A DNA stretch of 64,000 nucleotides, from positions 16,648,501 to 16,712,500 of the forward strand of contig OX291557.1 in assembly GCA_946406115.1 (NCBI GenBank). The letters run 5' to 3'. This document shows positions 22,829 to 34,296 of the stretch, one piece after another. The DNA comes from Apoda limacodes. Taxonomy: Eukaryota > Arthropoda > Insecta > Lepidoptera > Limacodidae. Positions within the stretch are counted from its first letter, which is position 1; each line of letters opens with the position of its first letter. The notes below the pieces were generated by a model, which was not told the origin of the DNA, did no database searches, and was given only the letters and a program-made list of their open reading frames with translations. The position numbers were made by a program, and so were the translations under genes.

Positions 22829-23604
22829 GTCCATTTAAAATATAAAGAAAAATATGAAAATAACTTACTCATATAACTTTTGTTTAGATAAGTAAGTACT
22901 TTAAGTACATAAAGGAAAAATATTCAAAAGGGCTACCATAAGATTTTAATCAATATTAACTTTAACATTCAACGTTCAAAAATGTATTTCAAATCCGCGA
23001 ATGTAAGGACCCTCCGGATGAAGCCGCGTCAGCCTTTGTTCCTCATTGTCTTCTTTATGAGTGGTCAGTTGAAAGAAATGAGAACGTTTCATTATAATTT
23101 TAAAGGGCTGACAGACGATCCACACTTCCGTTCGACGCCATATGTTGGTGATTCTATTTTTTTTTTTTACTTAATGGTAAGTGCGCAACATTGAATGGTA
23201 AGAACATTTAAGTAAATCCCGATACAAATGAGTAATGTAATCGGTTTATGACAGCTGTATGAAACTGAAACTCTATAAATAAATCTATCTGCATACCAGT
23301 TTTCTATTGAATGTCAAACACAAAGACAAACACATACTTAAGTAAGTAGGTAAGTATCTATTAAGTAAGTGTGATTAAGACAAATGTCAATTTTACAATA
23401 GTCTGTTTTATATATATATATATATTTATCTGTATTATTATGATATTAGACGCTTTAAAAGTTTAAAACATCATGTCAATTTACGGTCTGGCATGATTTT
23501 ATCGTAGACATTTACGGCATCACGATACAAAAGTAAAATGTACCTATCTATGCAAATATCGTCCATGGACGTTCTCGATTAACGCTCAATAATGGACGGA
23601 AAAT
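22829..23604. other. AT-rich tract, no gene seen
   Basis: Includes a short (AT)n run (23,410-23,426). A 70-residue frame at 22,982-23,194 has no recognisable features. Confidence 0.4.
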
Positions 23605-23757
23605 TTTGTTTCAGTATGAGTCCCGAGAAAGGATATAGGCTACTTGTAAACGTCAAGTGTGAGTCGCTTTTTTTCTATAATTAAGGAGTTACCGTTAAAA
23701 TCCTACACCGATAACCAAATGTAGGGTCAGCGGAACCGCGGGCAAAAGCTAGTAATA
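23605..23757 (-). repeat. Dispersed 'TGCCCGCGG' family, minus-strand 5' part
   Basis: Minus strand begins ACTAGCTTTTGCCCGCGGTT and contains GGTTATCGGTGTAGG and GTAGCCTATATCC. The downstream part is lost. Confidence 0.6.
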
Positions 23758-24106
23758 AATAAACTTCTGCGGACTTATTTTTTTTATCTTCATACAAAAT
23801 CGACATGTTAGCTTAATTACCTCCTTATACAAATCGAAAAAATCAATTCAAATCATATTCACTAAGCTTTTCTCATAGTATCTTAAACAAAAAGCTTTTA
23901 TGCTTCAAATACCGGCAGCTTGAATGGTCGGCAGTATGTTTGAATGGTGATTGGGCGGAGGGCCCTGACGTATCCACAGAACTTGACGAGTAATTAAATA
24001 AAACTACTAATTATACGATACAGCTAAAGCTGTGTGAATATTACTTGAGAGGTATGTATTTGTGTAAGATTTTTTTGCTTATTATTGGATGGCTTGCATA
24101 TTGCAA

Positions 24107-24175
24107 AGAAAGGCGGAGGATCGGGTGTGGTGGGTTCTATGTATGCAAAAGTGAATAATTAATTAATTAATTAAA
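24107..24175 (+). mobile_element. RTE-clade LINE tail, short relic
   Basis: AAAGGCGGAGGATCGGGTGT reads KAEDRVWW in one frame, the same word found at 63,271 (KAEDRVSWRSL). It ends in a (TTAA)n run, 24,158-24,173. Confidence 0.4.
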
Positions 24176-24390
24176 GAAAAACAATATCAGTTACGTTAGT
24201 AAATCATGTGACTATGGTTTTCTATTAATACAGCTAATACATAAACTGTCTTTTGTGTATATTAGATACTTTTTAATGTTGTGCTTGTGCTTTATATTTC
24301 ATGTTTTTTTATGTTTGTAATGGAAAATGTCCTTTTATAATAGGGAGTGTATAATTTATATTTTCCATTTTCCATTATTTTCCAATATTT

Positions 24391-24577
24391 TAATTGGACG
24401 CTGTAAGCGAAAGGGAGAATAGAAATGCCCTTGCTGAGTTTCTTGCCGGTTCTCCTCAGTACAAGGTCTCCCGCCCTGTAGACTTACGAACCGATGGCGT
24501 AGTGACATTCATAAGTGCTCAATTATTGTAGCCTGAACTGAATAAATTATATTGAATTTGAATTTGAATTTGAATTA
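24391..24577 (+). mobile_element. Non-LTR 3' end with (TTTGAA)n tail
   Basis: Contains TTGGACGCTGTAAGCG, CTGAGTTTCTTGCCGGTTCT and ACGAACCGATGGCG and ends in AATTTGAATTTGAATTTG. This is a recurrent lepidopteran LINE (or LINE-dependent) 3' UTR. No coding part is preserved. Confidence 0.6.
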
Positions 24578-24599
24578 ATTTGCACTGCAGTTATCGATG

Positions 24600-24912
24600 T
24601 CAAATAGATATTAATGAAATTTTGCACAAAGGTTCTTGGTATAATGTAAGCAAATACTAAAAAATTTTGCAAAATTCAGCTCCTAAGAAATAAAATATTG
24701 GTTGTTTACGTGGAAATCTTTAATTTTTGGAGTTAATTGAAAAAAAATGTATTTGGTCTATAAGCTTAAAATTAATTTGGAATATCATCTTCTAGAGGGC
24801 AAAATAAGGTATAAAAAATTTATGACAATTCCGATATTTTTGTAAGTAAAACCACCAATAGTTAAAAGATTCCTTTGTTTCATAAATCTAAACGGACGAA
24901 GTCGCGAGAATA
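24600..24912 (+). repeat. Dispersed 'GACTGACTG...' repeat, copy 2 (5' truncated)
   Basis: Shares ATGAAATTTTGCAC, TCTAGAGGGCAAAATAAGG and the ending GACGAAGTCGCGAG with 17,308-17,635. The GACTGACTG beginning is missing. It sits directly after the (TTTGAA)n tail. Confidence 0.5.
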
Positions 24913-25869
24913 AGGTATTAAAATACATAAAATCAAATAAATATTTGACATATTTCGTATTTCAAACATTTATTTGTTTTGATCTATTTATTACAATTGA
25001 AAAAAAATCTATTCTATCTATGTATTATAATGTAAAAATAATAATAATATTAAGGTCTCAGTAGTCTAAGTAAATATGAAATGAAGTAAGTTAGTTAATT
25101 AAGTTAAAGTTAAATTAAGTTTAACTTAAGTAGGTTTTGAAATGAAAACCATTTTAGTAAGTTATTTCACTCATTTCGACTTAAGTGCCAACGTATGAAC
25201 TTCATATCGTAGTATCGAAGCAAGATGTAGGGAAGTGAGATTTATGGATCCGAAAAATCTCTTAATGGACCATCCTGCGGCATGGTCGTTCGTGATAAAT
25301 GTGCAATCTTAACTTTCAGAATGCAAGTACCGAGTCGCTGCCGCATATGATATATGAAGTGCTAAATGTAAACAAAACATAAAAAAATAATATTTAAAGA
25401 CATTTATATGTTGTAAATACTAGTAACATTATAATTTATTGTGTTAAGAAATTCAAGTTATGTTTGTTTTACATTACTTGACATTTTATTGTTAATAGAA
25501 ATCTTTCAGAACTTTCATCTTCCTTTCATTGTAGTTTATTGTAATCTTTATTATACGCAAATTCTATGAATAATTTTTTCAATGATTTTGGTTTAAAGTT
25601 AGCTTTGGATATATATGTATGTATATATCTACATTATTACATATAATAATTATATTTAATAATGTGTGCGAAACATGTAAAAAATTTACAGATATTTGTA
25701 AATAAAGGCTTTTGCCCGATACAGAGCAATAGGCTCTCGGCCTATCAGTCACTTCAGGACGAAATATCAACTAAAAAGATATATACTTATTAATATTAAC
25801 TTTCCGCTGCATCAGTTGAAAATTGTAAAATCTTTGACCAATATCTCCAAGGATAGTGTTAACGAAGCG
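24913..25869. other. AT-rich tract, no gene seen
   Basis: A stretch at 25,690-25,760 (CAATAGGCTCTCGGCCTATC) resembles a repeat module but has no partner in this window. Confidence 0.4.
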
Positions 25870-26335
25870 TAATTGGAGAAGAAAACTCGCTCGGGCGCTT
25901 TTATTATGCACATTGGTAAAACATTTACAAATACACTAAAGGAACGAAATCACAGTAGATATCAAACATAGGTTTGTACTATGCCCATAAAAAGAAAGGG
26001 CGAGCCGCTACAAAACAAATGATACCCACGGCTACTTTCTACCATCGCACCGCTCGCCATCGGCAGGGAATTCATTCTCACACTCTACAACCGATATGGT
26101 CGCGTACAGTGCGGTTTCAGAGAAACTTCCTCCCGCGAACGCTTGGGTTGTGGAATGAGCTCCCTGCCAAGGTTTTCTCTAAGGACTACAATAGTTCAAG
26201 AACCCCATCTTGAAGAAAGAAGTTCTTAGATTTTTGAAGGATCGGCAACACGCAAGTGATACCTGTGGTGTTGCAAGCGTCCATAGACTACGGTGACCGC
26301 TTACCATCAGGAGGGTCGTAAGCTTAAATAAGATA
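25870..26335 (+). pseudogene. Non-LTR retrotransposon ORF2 C-terminus and 3' UTR, copy 2
   Basis: This is the only stretch in the window that encodes a clear retroelement protein segment. From 25,974 an open frame includes FYHRTARHRQG, then FLPRTLGLWNELPAKVF. After a frame change it continues to RFLKDRQHASDTCGVASVHR and a TGA stop near 26,298. The NELP(A/S)xVF and SVHR endings are typical of the short C-terminal region after the reverse transcriptase of Jockey/CR1-like elements. The endonuclease and polymerase domains are absent, so it is 5' truncated, as most LINE copies are. The downstream UTR (ACGGTGACCGCTTACCATCA) is shared with 7,320 and 28,025. The frame interruption means it is not functional. 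Confidence 0.7.
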
Positions 26336-26589
26336 ATACTAACGACCTAACCAAACTATAAAATATACTTAACTACTACTTAAGAAAAAAAGAAAGAAAA
26401 CGATTTTTATAAAACTTAGGTTTGTACATTATCTGCATTTCGGATAAATTTTAAATTAAAAAGAACTAAATACGTTTTGATACAAATTGATAAAAAATTC
26501 TAATTGAGTATGTAGGTATTAAATAAGATTAAAATAATCCTATTAGACAAGATATTGTTGATTTACTAACTTTACTGTGCTTACAAACA

Positions 26590-27287
26590 AATAAAGTGCC
26601 TCAGCAACGACCGGTGACAGTAACGTCCCAGTAAATTGGGAGACTCAAGTATCCACAAGAGCTATAAACAAAGCGCATCGCAGTTTCGCCCAAAACAAAA
26701 CTCAACACTATAATTTTTCCACATTCATACAATAAGGGCCGCAGTCAATGAGTCTAGCCTGTCACATCCACACACAAACTTTATACACACACCTATGCAT
26801 TCCCCACACGTTTAAGCTCGAAGAGATCGCGTGCAGAAAGCTCAACATACGCACACATCGTCGCATGACCGGCGCCCTAAGCTGTGGTCAGTACTAACGC
26901 AAACCGAGTGTCGGACACACGAAAAACATGCTGAAAACGGAACGCAAAAATAATAATAACTAATTTAACACAATTGCAAATACTTAAAGTTCTAAACGCA
27001 AGCTTTACGTTTCGTTATACTATCTCAACGAGGCCGAACCGCGTATGTAAATGTACACGTAACTGCGTTCGTGTTTGTACTTTATGATCATCTGTCAAAA
27101 CTCGGATACTTGTGATGTTTTGCTTCTGAAACGTAAACAAAAGTTGTTCAGTTATACTTTGAAACTAATTTTGACATTATTTATGACGTGCGATGTTCAA
27201 CTTAAGTGAATTATGAACTAAAATATGTAAAATTAATTGCGTCAGCGGTGTCGCCGGCGAGAATTTGTGTGTTTGGATTATTTTCAT
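26590..27287 (+). promoter_or_regulatory. GC-richer block ending in a strong splice donor; possible promoter and first exon
   Basis: About 700 bases of unique, less AT-rich DNA with several CG-rich words (ATCGTCGCATGACCGGCGCC, GGTGTCGCCGGCGAG). It ends at CAT|GTGAGTAAGT (27,285-27,297), a very good match to a 5' splice site. An arthropod initiator-like TCAGT occurs near 27,149. No open frame of note is present, so if transcribed it would be a non-coding first exon. Inference only; nothing fixes strand or start. Confidence 0.25.
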
Positions 27288-28024
27288 GTGAGTAAGTAAT
27301 GAAATGTTGCTTGTTTTAGAAACTTAATACATCTGAAGACAAATCTGTGTGTAAACAAAGCAATTTGAATGTGTAAAGCATTCAGTTAGTGCTGTTTATG
27401 AGTCTTTAGGAGTTTTGTTAAGATGTTATAGTACTTTAGTGTCGATTTCCATAAACAGAAGATTCGCTATCTAAATTAATGCTGTAATATAGAAAATAGA
27501 ATGTGATACAAGATGCGTAATGCGGTACAAGTATTGCATTTTGTTTTAGTTTTATGATGACACATTTAAGCTTCTGTGTGTTTTTTTAGGTGAAAACGCT
27601 GATTACACCGCAAGAATGTTCGAATCGAACAAGTGTCTATTTTCGCTTACTTTATGGCGACACTTAACATGAAAATGTATCTAATATTGTATAAATCACT
27701 GTCTAAATTCAAACGAGTAGTTGTCAATGTAAGCTTTTTAAATTTGACACCATTAGTAAAGATGGTAATTGAATTGTTTCATTTTTTATTAATGATATTT
27801 AAAATGAATTGGTGGTCTTGAATATAGATGTAATAAACTAAAAGATTTTGCAGGTAGAATATATTGAGTCAAATATATTTACGGTGCATTTTTAGTATTT
27901 ATTTGCTTAACTTAACCTTTCAATTATTATTCCATATCTAAATTTAATATGTAATTTACCGACTTTAATAAAAGATGATTTTCTATCTAGAAGAGAAAGA
28001 AGTTTAAGATCATTTTGTCTAATT
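27288..28024. other. AT-rich tract, no gene seen
   Basis: Short frames at 27,633-27,821 (plus) are AT-driven and show no motif. Confidence 0.4.
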
Positions 28025-28245
28025 ACAAAATCCAGGGGTAGGTCCGAAAACTTCCTCCCTCGAACGTTTGGGTTGTGTTTTACTCTAAGGACTACAGTAT
28101 GAGGTTTTTCTAGAAAGAAATTATTAGATTTTTGAAGGGTCGGCAACACGCGAGTGATACCACTGGTGTTGCAAGCGTCTATAGACTACGGTGACCGCTT
28201 ACCATCAGGCGGACCGTAAGCTTGTTTGCTACCTTAGTGGTCTAG
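28025..28245 (+). mobile_element. 3' end of a non-LTR retrotransposon, copy 3
   Basis: Preserves ACTTCCTCCCTCGAACG and the reading RFLKGRQHASDTTGVASVYR with TGA, then ACCATCAGGCGGACCGTAAG. Relative to copy 2 it lacks about 25 bases around the WNELP region. It ends in an A-rich run. Confidence 0.65.
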
Positions 28246-28474
28246 AAAAAAAAAATGTGCAATTTTTATGGATGTAGACGACATTAACAATCTATTGAGG
28301 AGTTGTATTGTTGTCACGAAACGTTATTGTTGGCAACAAACTATCAAATTATCCAGGTTATTTTATTTATCTTGTAAATTTTATTCTAAATATAGTAAAA
28401 TACGTGAAATGTAAAATTCTTTTTTACTTTTATTTATTGCAATCAGTTATTCTTCATTTGCGGCCGATGTGTTA

Positions 28475-28799
28475 TCCTATAGCCACGTTGCTAATCCTTA
28501 GGGGTGATATCACACTACAGTCTGAAGCTATTATGTTAGGGTTGTCAACATTAAATATTTCTTGTACAGATTATTGCCTAAAAATATTGTACGTTACTTT
28601 TTACTTAACACAATTACAAACTATTTCAATCAGTATTAGACCAGCTTTTTACCTCGTCTTTGTCCGTACAGATTTTGAATACTTTAAAGTTAAATTAATG
28701 TATGATATAAATCATATCATTTTTACATATCTTTATGAAATTAAGTGATACAAATTTATGTATCCTAGTCCTAAAACAAATAATAGGATAACAAAATAG
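28475..28799 (+). repeat. 330-bp tandem duplication, unit 1
   Basis: Begins TCCTATAGCCACGTTGC and ends GGATAACAAAATAG; repeats at 28,805 with a 330-base offset and few differences. It comprises about 62 bases of flank, a terminus-like TTAGGGTTGTCAACATTAAA (28,536 on) and the left arm of the palindrome described next. The 146-residue frame at 28,308-28,748 runs through it but starts at TTG, is hydrophobic and AT-driven, and is broken by a 1-base deletion in unit 2, so it is not called as a gene. Confidence 0.85.
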
Positions 28800-28804
28800 T
28801 GTAC

Positions 28805-29124
28805 TCCTATAGCCACGTTGCTAATCCTTAGGGGTGATATCACACTACAGTCTGTAGCTATTATGTTAGGGTTGTCAACATCAAATATTTCTTGTACAGA
28901 TTATTGCCTAAAATATTGTACGTTACTTTTTACTTAACACAATTACAAACTATTTAATCAGTATTAAACCAGCTTTTTACCTCGTCTTTGTCCGTTCAGA
29001 TTTTGAATACTTTAAGTGATATTAATGTATGATATAAATCATATCATTTTTACATATCTTTATGAAATTAAGGATAAGAACTTATGTATCCTAGTCCTAA
29101 AACAAATAACAGGATAACAAAATA
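28805..29124 (+). repeat. 330-bp tandem duplication, unit 2
   Basis: Near-identical to unit 1, with small deletions (for example one A near 28,912). The part 28,935-29,091 is the left arm of a large hairpin with 29,125-29,282. Confidence 0.85.
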
Positions 29125-29282
29125 GGATACAAATGTATGTATCCTTAATTTCATAAAGATATGAAAAAGTGATATGATTTATATTATACATAAATTTCAT
29201 TTTAAAGCATTCAAAATCTGAACGGACAGAGACGAGGTAAAAAGCTGGTTTAATACTGATTTAAATAGTTTGTATGTTATGT
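28935..29282. repeat. Large palindrome (arms about 157 bases, loop about 33)
   Basis: The left arm 28,935-29,091 and right arm 29,125-29,282 are inverted copies. Examples are ACCTCGTCTTTGTCCGTTCA against TGAACGGACAGAGACGAGGT and TTTATGAAATTAAGGATA against its complement. The outer left end carries AGGGTTGTCAAC (28,868), which looks like a transposon terminus, while the matching right terminus is missing. Most likely a truncated fold-back element. Confidence 0.8.
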
Positions 29283-29523
29283 AACACACACATACGTGTA
29301 ACAGAAACATTGTGGGCCTTGACTATTATTGTTCTAGATATTATATTTTGTTAAGTTTATTTTGATTTTTTAATTGATTTGGTTTTGGATTTTAACTGAT
29401 TATTATTTGGTTTTTTGTTACGCCAATAAAAGCGAATGTTTGTATTTATCTAGGAACTGCACTTACAATAGGTAAATTTGAAATATACTTCATTTCTTAA
29501 TACAGTTTAACAGGTGATTAGAA

Positions 29524-29812
29524 TAGGGTTGTCCAATTTAAATTTAGAACTAAATATTTTATTAGATACATTAGACTGTATTGAAAACAATAAAAAAGGA
29601 AAAAGTTTTTTATATCATTATTATTATCCTGACGATTCGTATAGAAAACTATTTGTAATGCTATTGTAGATTTCCGATTGTACCTTTGTATTTACATCAA
29701 ATCACACTACTATTATCTATTGATAACGCAGGTTTATGATTCTAGTTATTTCCTAGTTTACTAGTACAATTTAGTAGTTTAGTTCAATTATTTAAATTTT
29801 CGTTGACAACCC
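29524..29812. mobile_element. MITE-like element with AGGGTTGTC ends
   Basis: Starts AGGGTTGTCCAATTTAAATT and ends with the inverted ...CGTTGACAACCCT, giving 289 bases. The same terminus begins the palindromic element at 28,868, suggesting one family with different interiors. No clear target duplication. Confidence 0.5.
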
Positions 29813-30142
29813 TAAATATCTAACACACTATTCGATGTAAATATACATTTCAAAGTGTGCGTGTGATGTGTATGTGTGTGTTTCCCCTATTAAACCTCTT
29901 ACAGTACGACACCCTCAACCAGTTATTATTGCATTCTTCTGAAATATGACCGTAAAGTCCGTGCATCTGCAGTATTTTTCTTTGATAAAGCCACTGTAAA
30001 ATTCACTGTGAGATAATTAAAAGGATTTATTAATTTTGAACCTTTTAAGAGCGCTTTAGAGTTCGGACTCATTTTTTTGTGGTGAGAGAGGTAGGTACGT
30101 AAATAAAAATGACAACTAAAACTGCATTACTGTTAAAATAGT

Positions 30143-30200
30143 TTATTGTGTATTAAGAATGGTAAGGAGAAAATTACTAACGAGAGGCTATCTAGAAGCT
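30143..30200 (+). repeat. Short dispersed repeat, copy 3 of the 8801 family
   Basis: TTATTGTGTATTAAGAATGG, TAAGGAGAAAATTACTAACG and AGAGGCTATCTAGAAGCTTA align closely with 8,801 (reversed) and 20,853. Confidence 0.65.
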
Positions 30201-32821
30201 TAAGTAACTTTCGTACCTCCCGGGTTACATACAACGTTTTACATCACATTTGCGAATAAATAAATAAAAATATAGTTTGAATAGGCAGTAATAGACGTAG
30301 AGAAACCAACGCCACCGCCAGATGACGCTAGGTATCTAGAGAACTTGTGAATAAATATGTTTGGGTTGAAATTAAAACTTGTAATTGCTCTCTTGTAGTG
30401 TGCAATGTTGGCTTTGAATGTTGCAGTTTTGAACAGACATATTCTAACATACTAGTACTTGATAGAATAGGCTCATCATTACCGCCCAAGGCATCTGTGA
30501 ATGCTTTGCTTAGAGAATAGTAAAATTTACAAAGAAAAAGCCCTTGAGTGTAATTAATGTCTTAGCACCCGCGTTTCCTGCACGTTATGACACTTTTTAC
30601 GAGTAAGTGTGATGAAAAAATATTAATGCACCTATAGAGAAATCATTTGCGTGTAATAATGCTTGCTTGCTTCTGCTACCACAGATTAACAAGACATATT
30701 TGATTGCCCTTTTCTTACCTAAACTGAAGACGCGATGTTACGACCACGAAACCTATTAGGTCTGTATAGTTACATGGTAAAAAAGAAAACAAATAATTTG
30801 GAACTTCCACATCCACACAATGACACTTGTATAAAATTAATAAATTAATAATTTACTAATAACTGGGATTAAATATTCTTCTTCTTTTAAATAAAAGTAA
30901 GGAGAAAATGGAGCTATAATTTGAACCCTTTTTAACAAACACACAATTTCGTTTTATTTTCAGATGACGTAACGTATTAACATTTTCTTAAGATTTCGTC
31001 GTGTAAAAATTAGTTTTTTTTAAATTAAAACTAGTAATAGACTAACGTTTTGTTTCGTTTTAAGAATATATCTAAGTTAAATTAACTAAAAGTGGCGTAG
31101 TAACCTAAACTCACAAATTCGTCCTAAATAATACTTATTTAAAATTTACACTACAAAAAAATAATAATAAATTGTTATATCGAGCGGAAAGTGATACCTA
31201 ACTTGTTGCACTTAAGTGTTTGCTTAGAACACGATTGCAATAAAAATAAAAATAGTTTTAGACTTTGATTTTTATCTTTTTTGACGATACATTGGTTGTG
31301 TTTTAAACTTATGAAAACTTTTTAATCAACTAAAAGAAATTCAAAATTGAACAATGCGCAAATGTGTTATCATACAATATTACTCACTTATAAACTGAAA
31401 GGTAGATTTTAAGTACCTAACTACCACGTTATTATGTAGTTGTTTACCTCATATAACAGCATTTCAAGGTATTCGTCATGAAACAGTGAGTATTACTATT
31501 CTATTAAAATCCATTTTCGTTTTTACTGCAATTCGCAAATGAAACGAGTTGGTGAATGCTCACTCACTTGCGCAAAATGGCCGTTGCAAATCGAGTGAAA
31601 ACGACTGAAAAACACTTCAAACAGTGTTTAATTATTGTAATTTTGACAAATGAATGTTCTAGTGAAGTTGATAATGCCTGAGGAAATAAAAGACATCAAA
31701 TCTTTCACTTCACAAAAAATACAAACTTAAATGTTACTTGCCTAAATGATTAATTATTTAAATTTGAATGTTTTTATGTTGTTTATAACTATTAGTATTT
31801 GTACCATTAAAGGCTATTGAACTTTACTGTTAGGTACTCTATTTTTACTTTTTACATATTAAACAAACTTTTTAAAAAGCTGTAGAAATGATTATTATCA
31901 GCTTACATTATTAACACCGCCCACACAAATGATAATCAATAAAATTCGTGTCTTTCACCTGATTTACATACAGAGACTGATTTGGAAACGTCTAGACTGG
32001 TGTATACTTTTGTAAACAATTATATAGTGAGTTCCGGTTTTAAATGCTCCGACAAAGCTCGAAATTCAGGCTATTTGTTGCAGTGTTTGATAGTATGTAG
32101 GTGGAACTTTCTTTTTTTAGTGTTAAGTGTTTAAATTAAAAAAAAAAAACAAGAACCCTAATAAAACAATTTTAGTGTCAGTTGTGTCAGTCTTCCAGAC
32201 AATCAGGATACGGGGTAGATGGCCCATCTATCTAATAGGTACACTTCTAATATTTTTTTTATAATATTTTGATGTTTTATTAATTTGGAAAATGTATGCT
32301 TTATAAGATAATTAACATTATCAAAAGAGTTTTCTTGACTTTTTGTCACTAAGATGTCTATGGGGGTACCACTCGAAGACATACGAAACCAGTATATGAC
32401 GTATCATATCGATGTATAAATTCGGTATAAGAGTCAATAGAGTATTTGGACAGTGTGGCCATCTTACCTAGATATTTAGGGAGAGTTGACCAAACATTGC
32501 TTTTTTTCTGATTGATTTTATACTAACTTAACTTGCCCCAATTTTTATTTTTGTATCTTATTGTGATGAGAAATTACTGAAGGTAATTTTATTGTATAAT
32601 ACATTTTTTGGTTTTAATTTGCGTAGTTTAACTTAAAACCTTTTAAAGACCTTTTATAATTAAATTACCCTACTTGACATTTTTACAAAAAAAAAATATC
32701 TCATAATTTTTACTATATGGCGGATATATTTTATTGGTACCTACAATAAATTCTAGAAAAAAAAGGTTCTCAAAGGTCCTACCAAAGTATTACATTTCAA
32801 TTAATATCGACTTGTACCGTT
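30201..32821. other. Longest featureless AT-rich tract
   Basis: About 2.6 kb with no coding frame, no repeat with a partner in the window, and no GC-rich island. Unique non-coding DNA as far as I can tell. Confidence 0.5.
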
Positions 32822-33330
32822 TTTAGGGTTCTGTAGCCAAATGGCAAAAATCTATATAGTACCCCTTATATTTTTTTGTTAGTCAGTCAGTCCGTGTGGC
32901 GCCTTGTGGCCTTATAATTCCGCCGCCTTGGTATCGATTAAGATGAAATTTATTAAGTAACTAAATACCATATTAAGTAACTAAGTTTTGTAAAGAAATT
33001 AATAGCAACGTTTTTAAGCTCCCTATGAATAAAATCAGATAAAGAAAAATCTCTTGCACCCCATCAAGTTGGGCATTTATTTATTAAATAGGTATTAAAC
33101 AATCCAATTTAAGTTTTTAAGAAACTTTTTCGGAAGTCAAAAAATTATGCCACGCGTCCGATAAATTTAAAACCCACCACAATAATACGATATTATTATT
33201 ATTTCCATTGAAAATTGTTTAGAACAATATCGATTCCTAAGTAATTAGATATCCGTAATACTTTACCATTGTATGGAACCCTAACTTAATGCGTTAATTA
33301 GGGCGACACGCACTTTGCTAGTTTTTTAAT
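32822..33330 (+). mobile_element. GGGTTCCGTA family R element
   Basis: Begins TTTTAGGGTTCTGTAGCCAA and GTCAGTCAGTCCGTG, and ends TATGGAACCCTAACTTAATG, GGGCGACACGCACTTTGCTAG and a T run. The two ends carry the inverted AGGGTTC(T/C) and GGAACCCT words seen in families P and Q, but the interior is different. Confidence 0.6.
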
Positions 33331-34296
33331 AAATCAAAATATAAATTAATTGACCGTCCCGTATGATATTATTAGATAAACCCAAAACCATGCCTTTATA
33401 AATCGCTTTAGTTACAGACATAGTTTAAATATGGGGCTCCGTAGTTACCGGTCACATTGTTTTACTACTCCAAGTTACTTGTAAGGCCTATCTACTTAGC
33501 TGTAATAGTTTTTCTTTGAACTTCGCTATGTGTACTTACTACTATTTAATCTATATCCAAAAAGAACCATTTAGCTGTCAAGGGTTTACACTTGTCTATT
33601 TCGAGACATTTCACTTTGAAGCTCAATATTTCGTAAACGGATCCCTGAATCAAAAATGGTTTCAAAACTCACGCAATCATTTTGAACGACCTATCCAACA
33701 ACACCTCATACCATGGGATAGACAAGAAAATAGTCATTTCCACTTTACGTGCACCCTAAAAAAATTTTTCAAGATTTGACTCATACCAAATTACAGTTTT
33801 CTAGTACTAAAAATCTCGGACGGATAAGACATATAAGAGTTCCTTATTGACTAAAATAAATAAGAAACCCTTAAATTGGTATAAGTTGCCATGACAGTTG
33901 GAACTTGCAACCGAAATGGTAAAACTAGTTCATTTACGTATGATATTTATTGCTCGAATTACTTACAAAATAATGATTGCGTACTTATAGTAATTATTTA
34001 GAGACAGTTTCCTTGTTACGTTTATTATTAATCTCACTGACACTAACAGTGTCAGAAAAGATTTCAAAAATCACAGTATAGGGTTCTTCAAGAATACGTA
34101 TGTTTGAAAATTATATCATTTCATATACCCATCGAAAACAAAACCATACCGAGATATACAAATAATACAGCGCCATCTATTAGCGTGCTGCACACATTAA
34201 TTGCCTTAACTTTTTCGTCGGAAAAATAACGGGGTGTCGGGACAATCCTTGATTGTGGAGGTTCACACCAAAAGGTAACATTTCCACTCTTGATAA
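33331..34296. other. Tract with possible repeat fragments, no gene
   Basis: The 87-residue frame at 33,516-33,779 lies over a stretch whose minus strand has words such as GGTGTTGTTGGATAGGTCG and TTTTTGATTCAGGGATCCG that I associate with dispersed lepidopteran repeats. CTGACACTAACAGTGTCAG at about 34,036 is a small perfect hairpin. Confidence 0.35.

Noticed and set aside
28308..28748. The longest open frame in the window (146 residues, plus strand)
   Set aside because: It starts at TTG, is strongly hydrophobic with AT-driven codons, runs through a repeat, and is disrupted in the second tandem copy. No domain recognised.
33516..33779. 87-residue plus-strand frame
   Set aside because: Composition resembles chance, no motif, and the opposite strand carries words typical of dispersed repeats.
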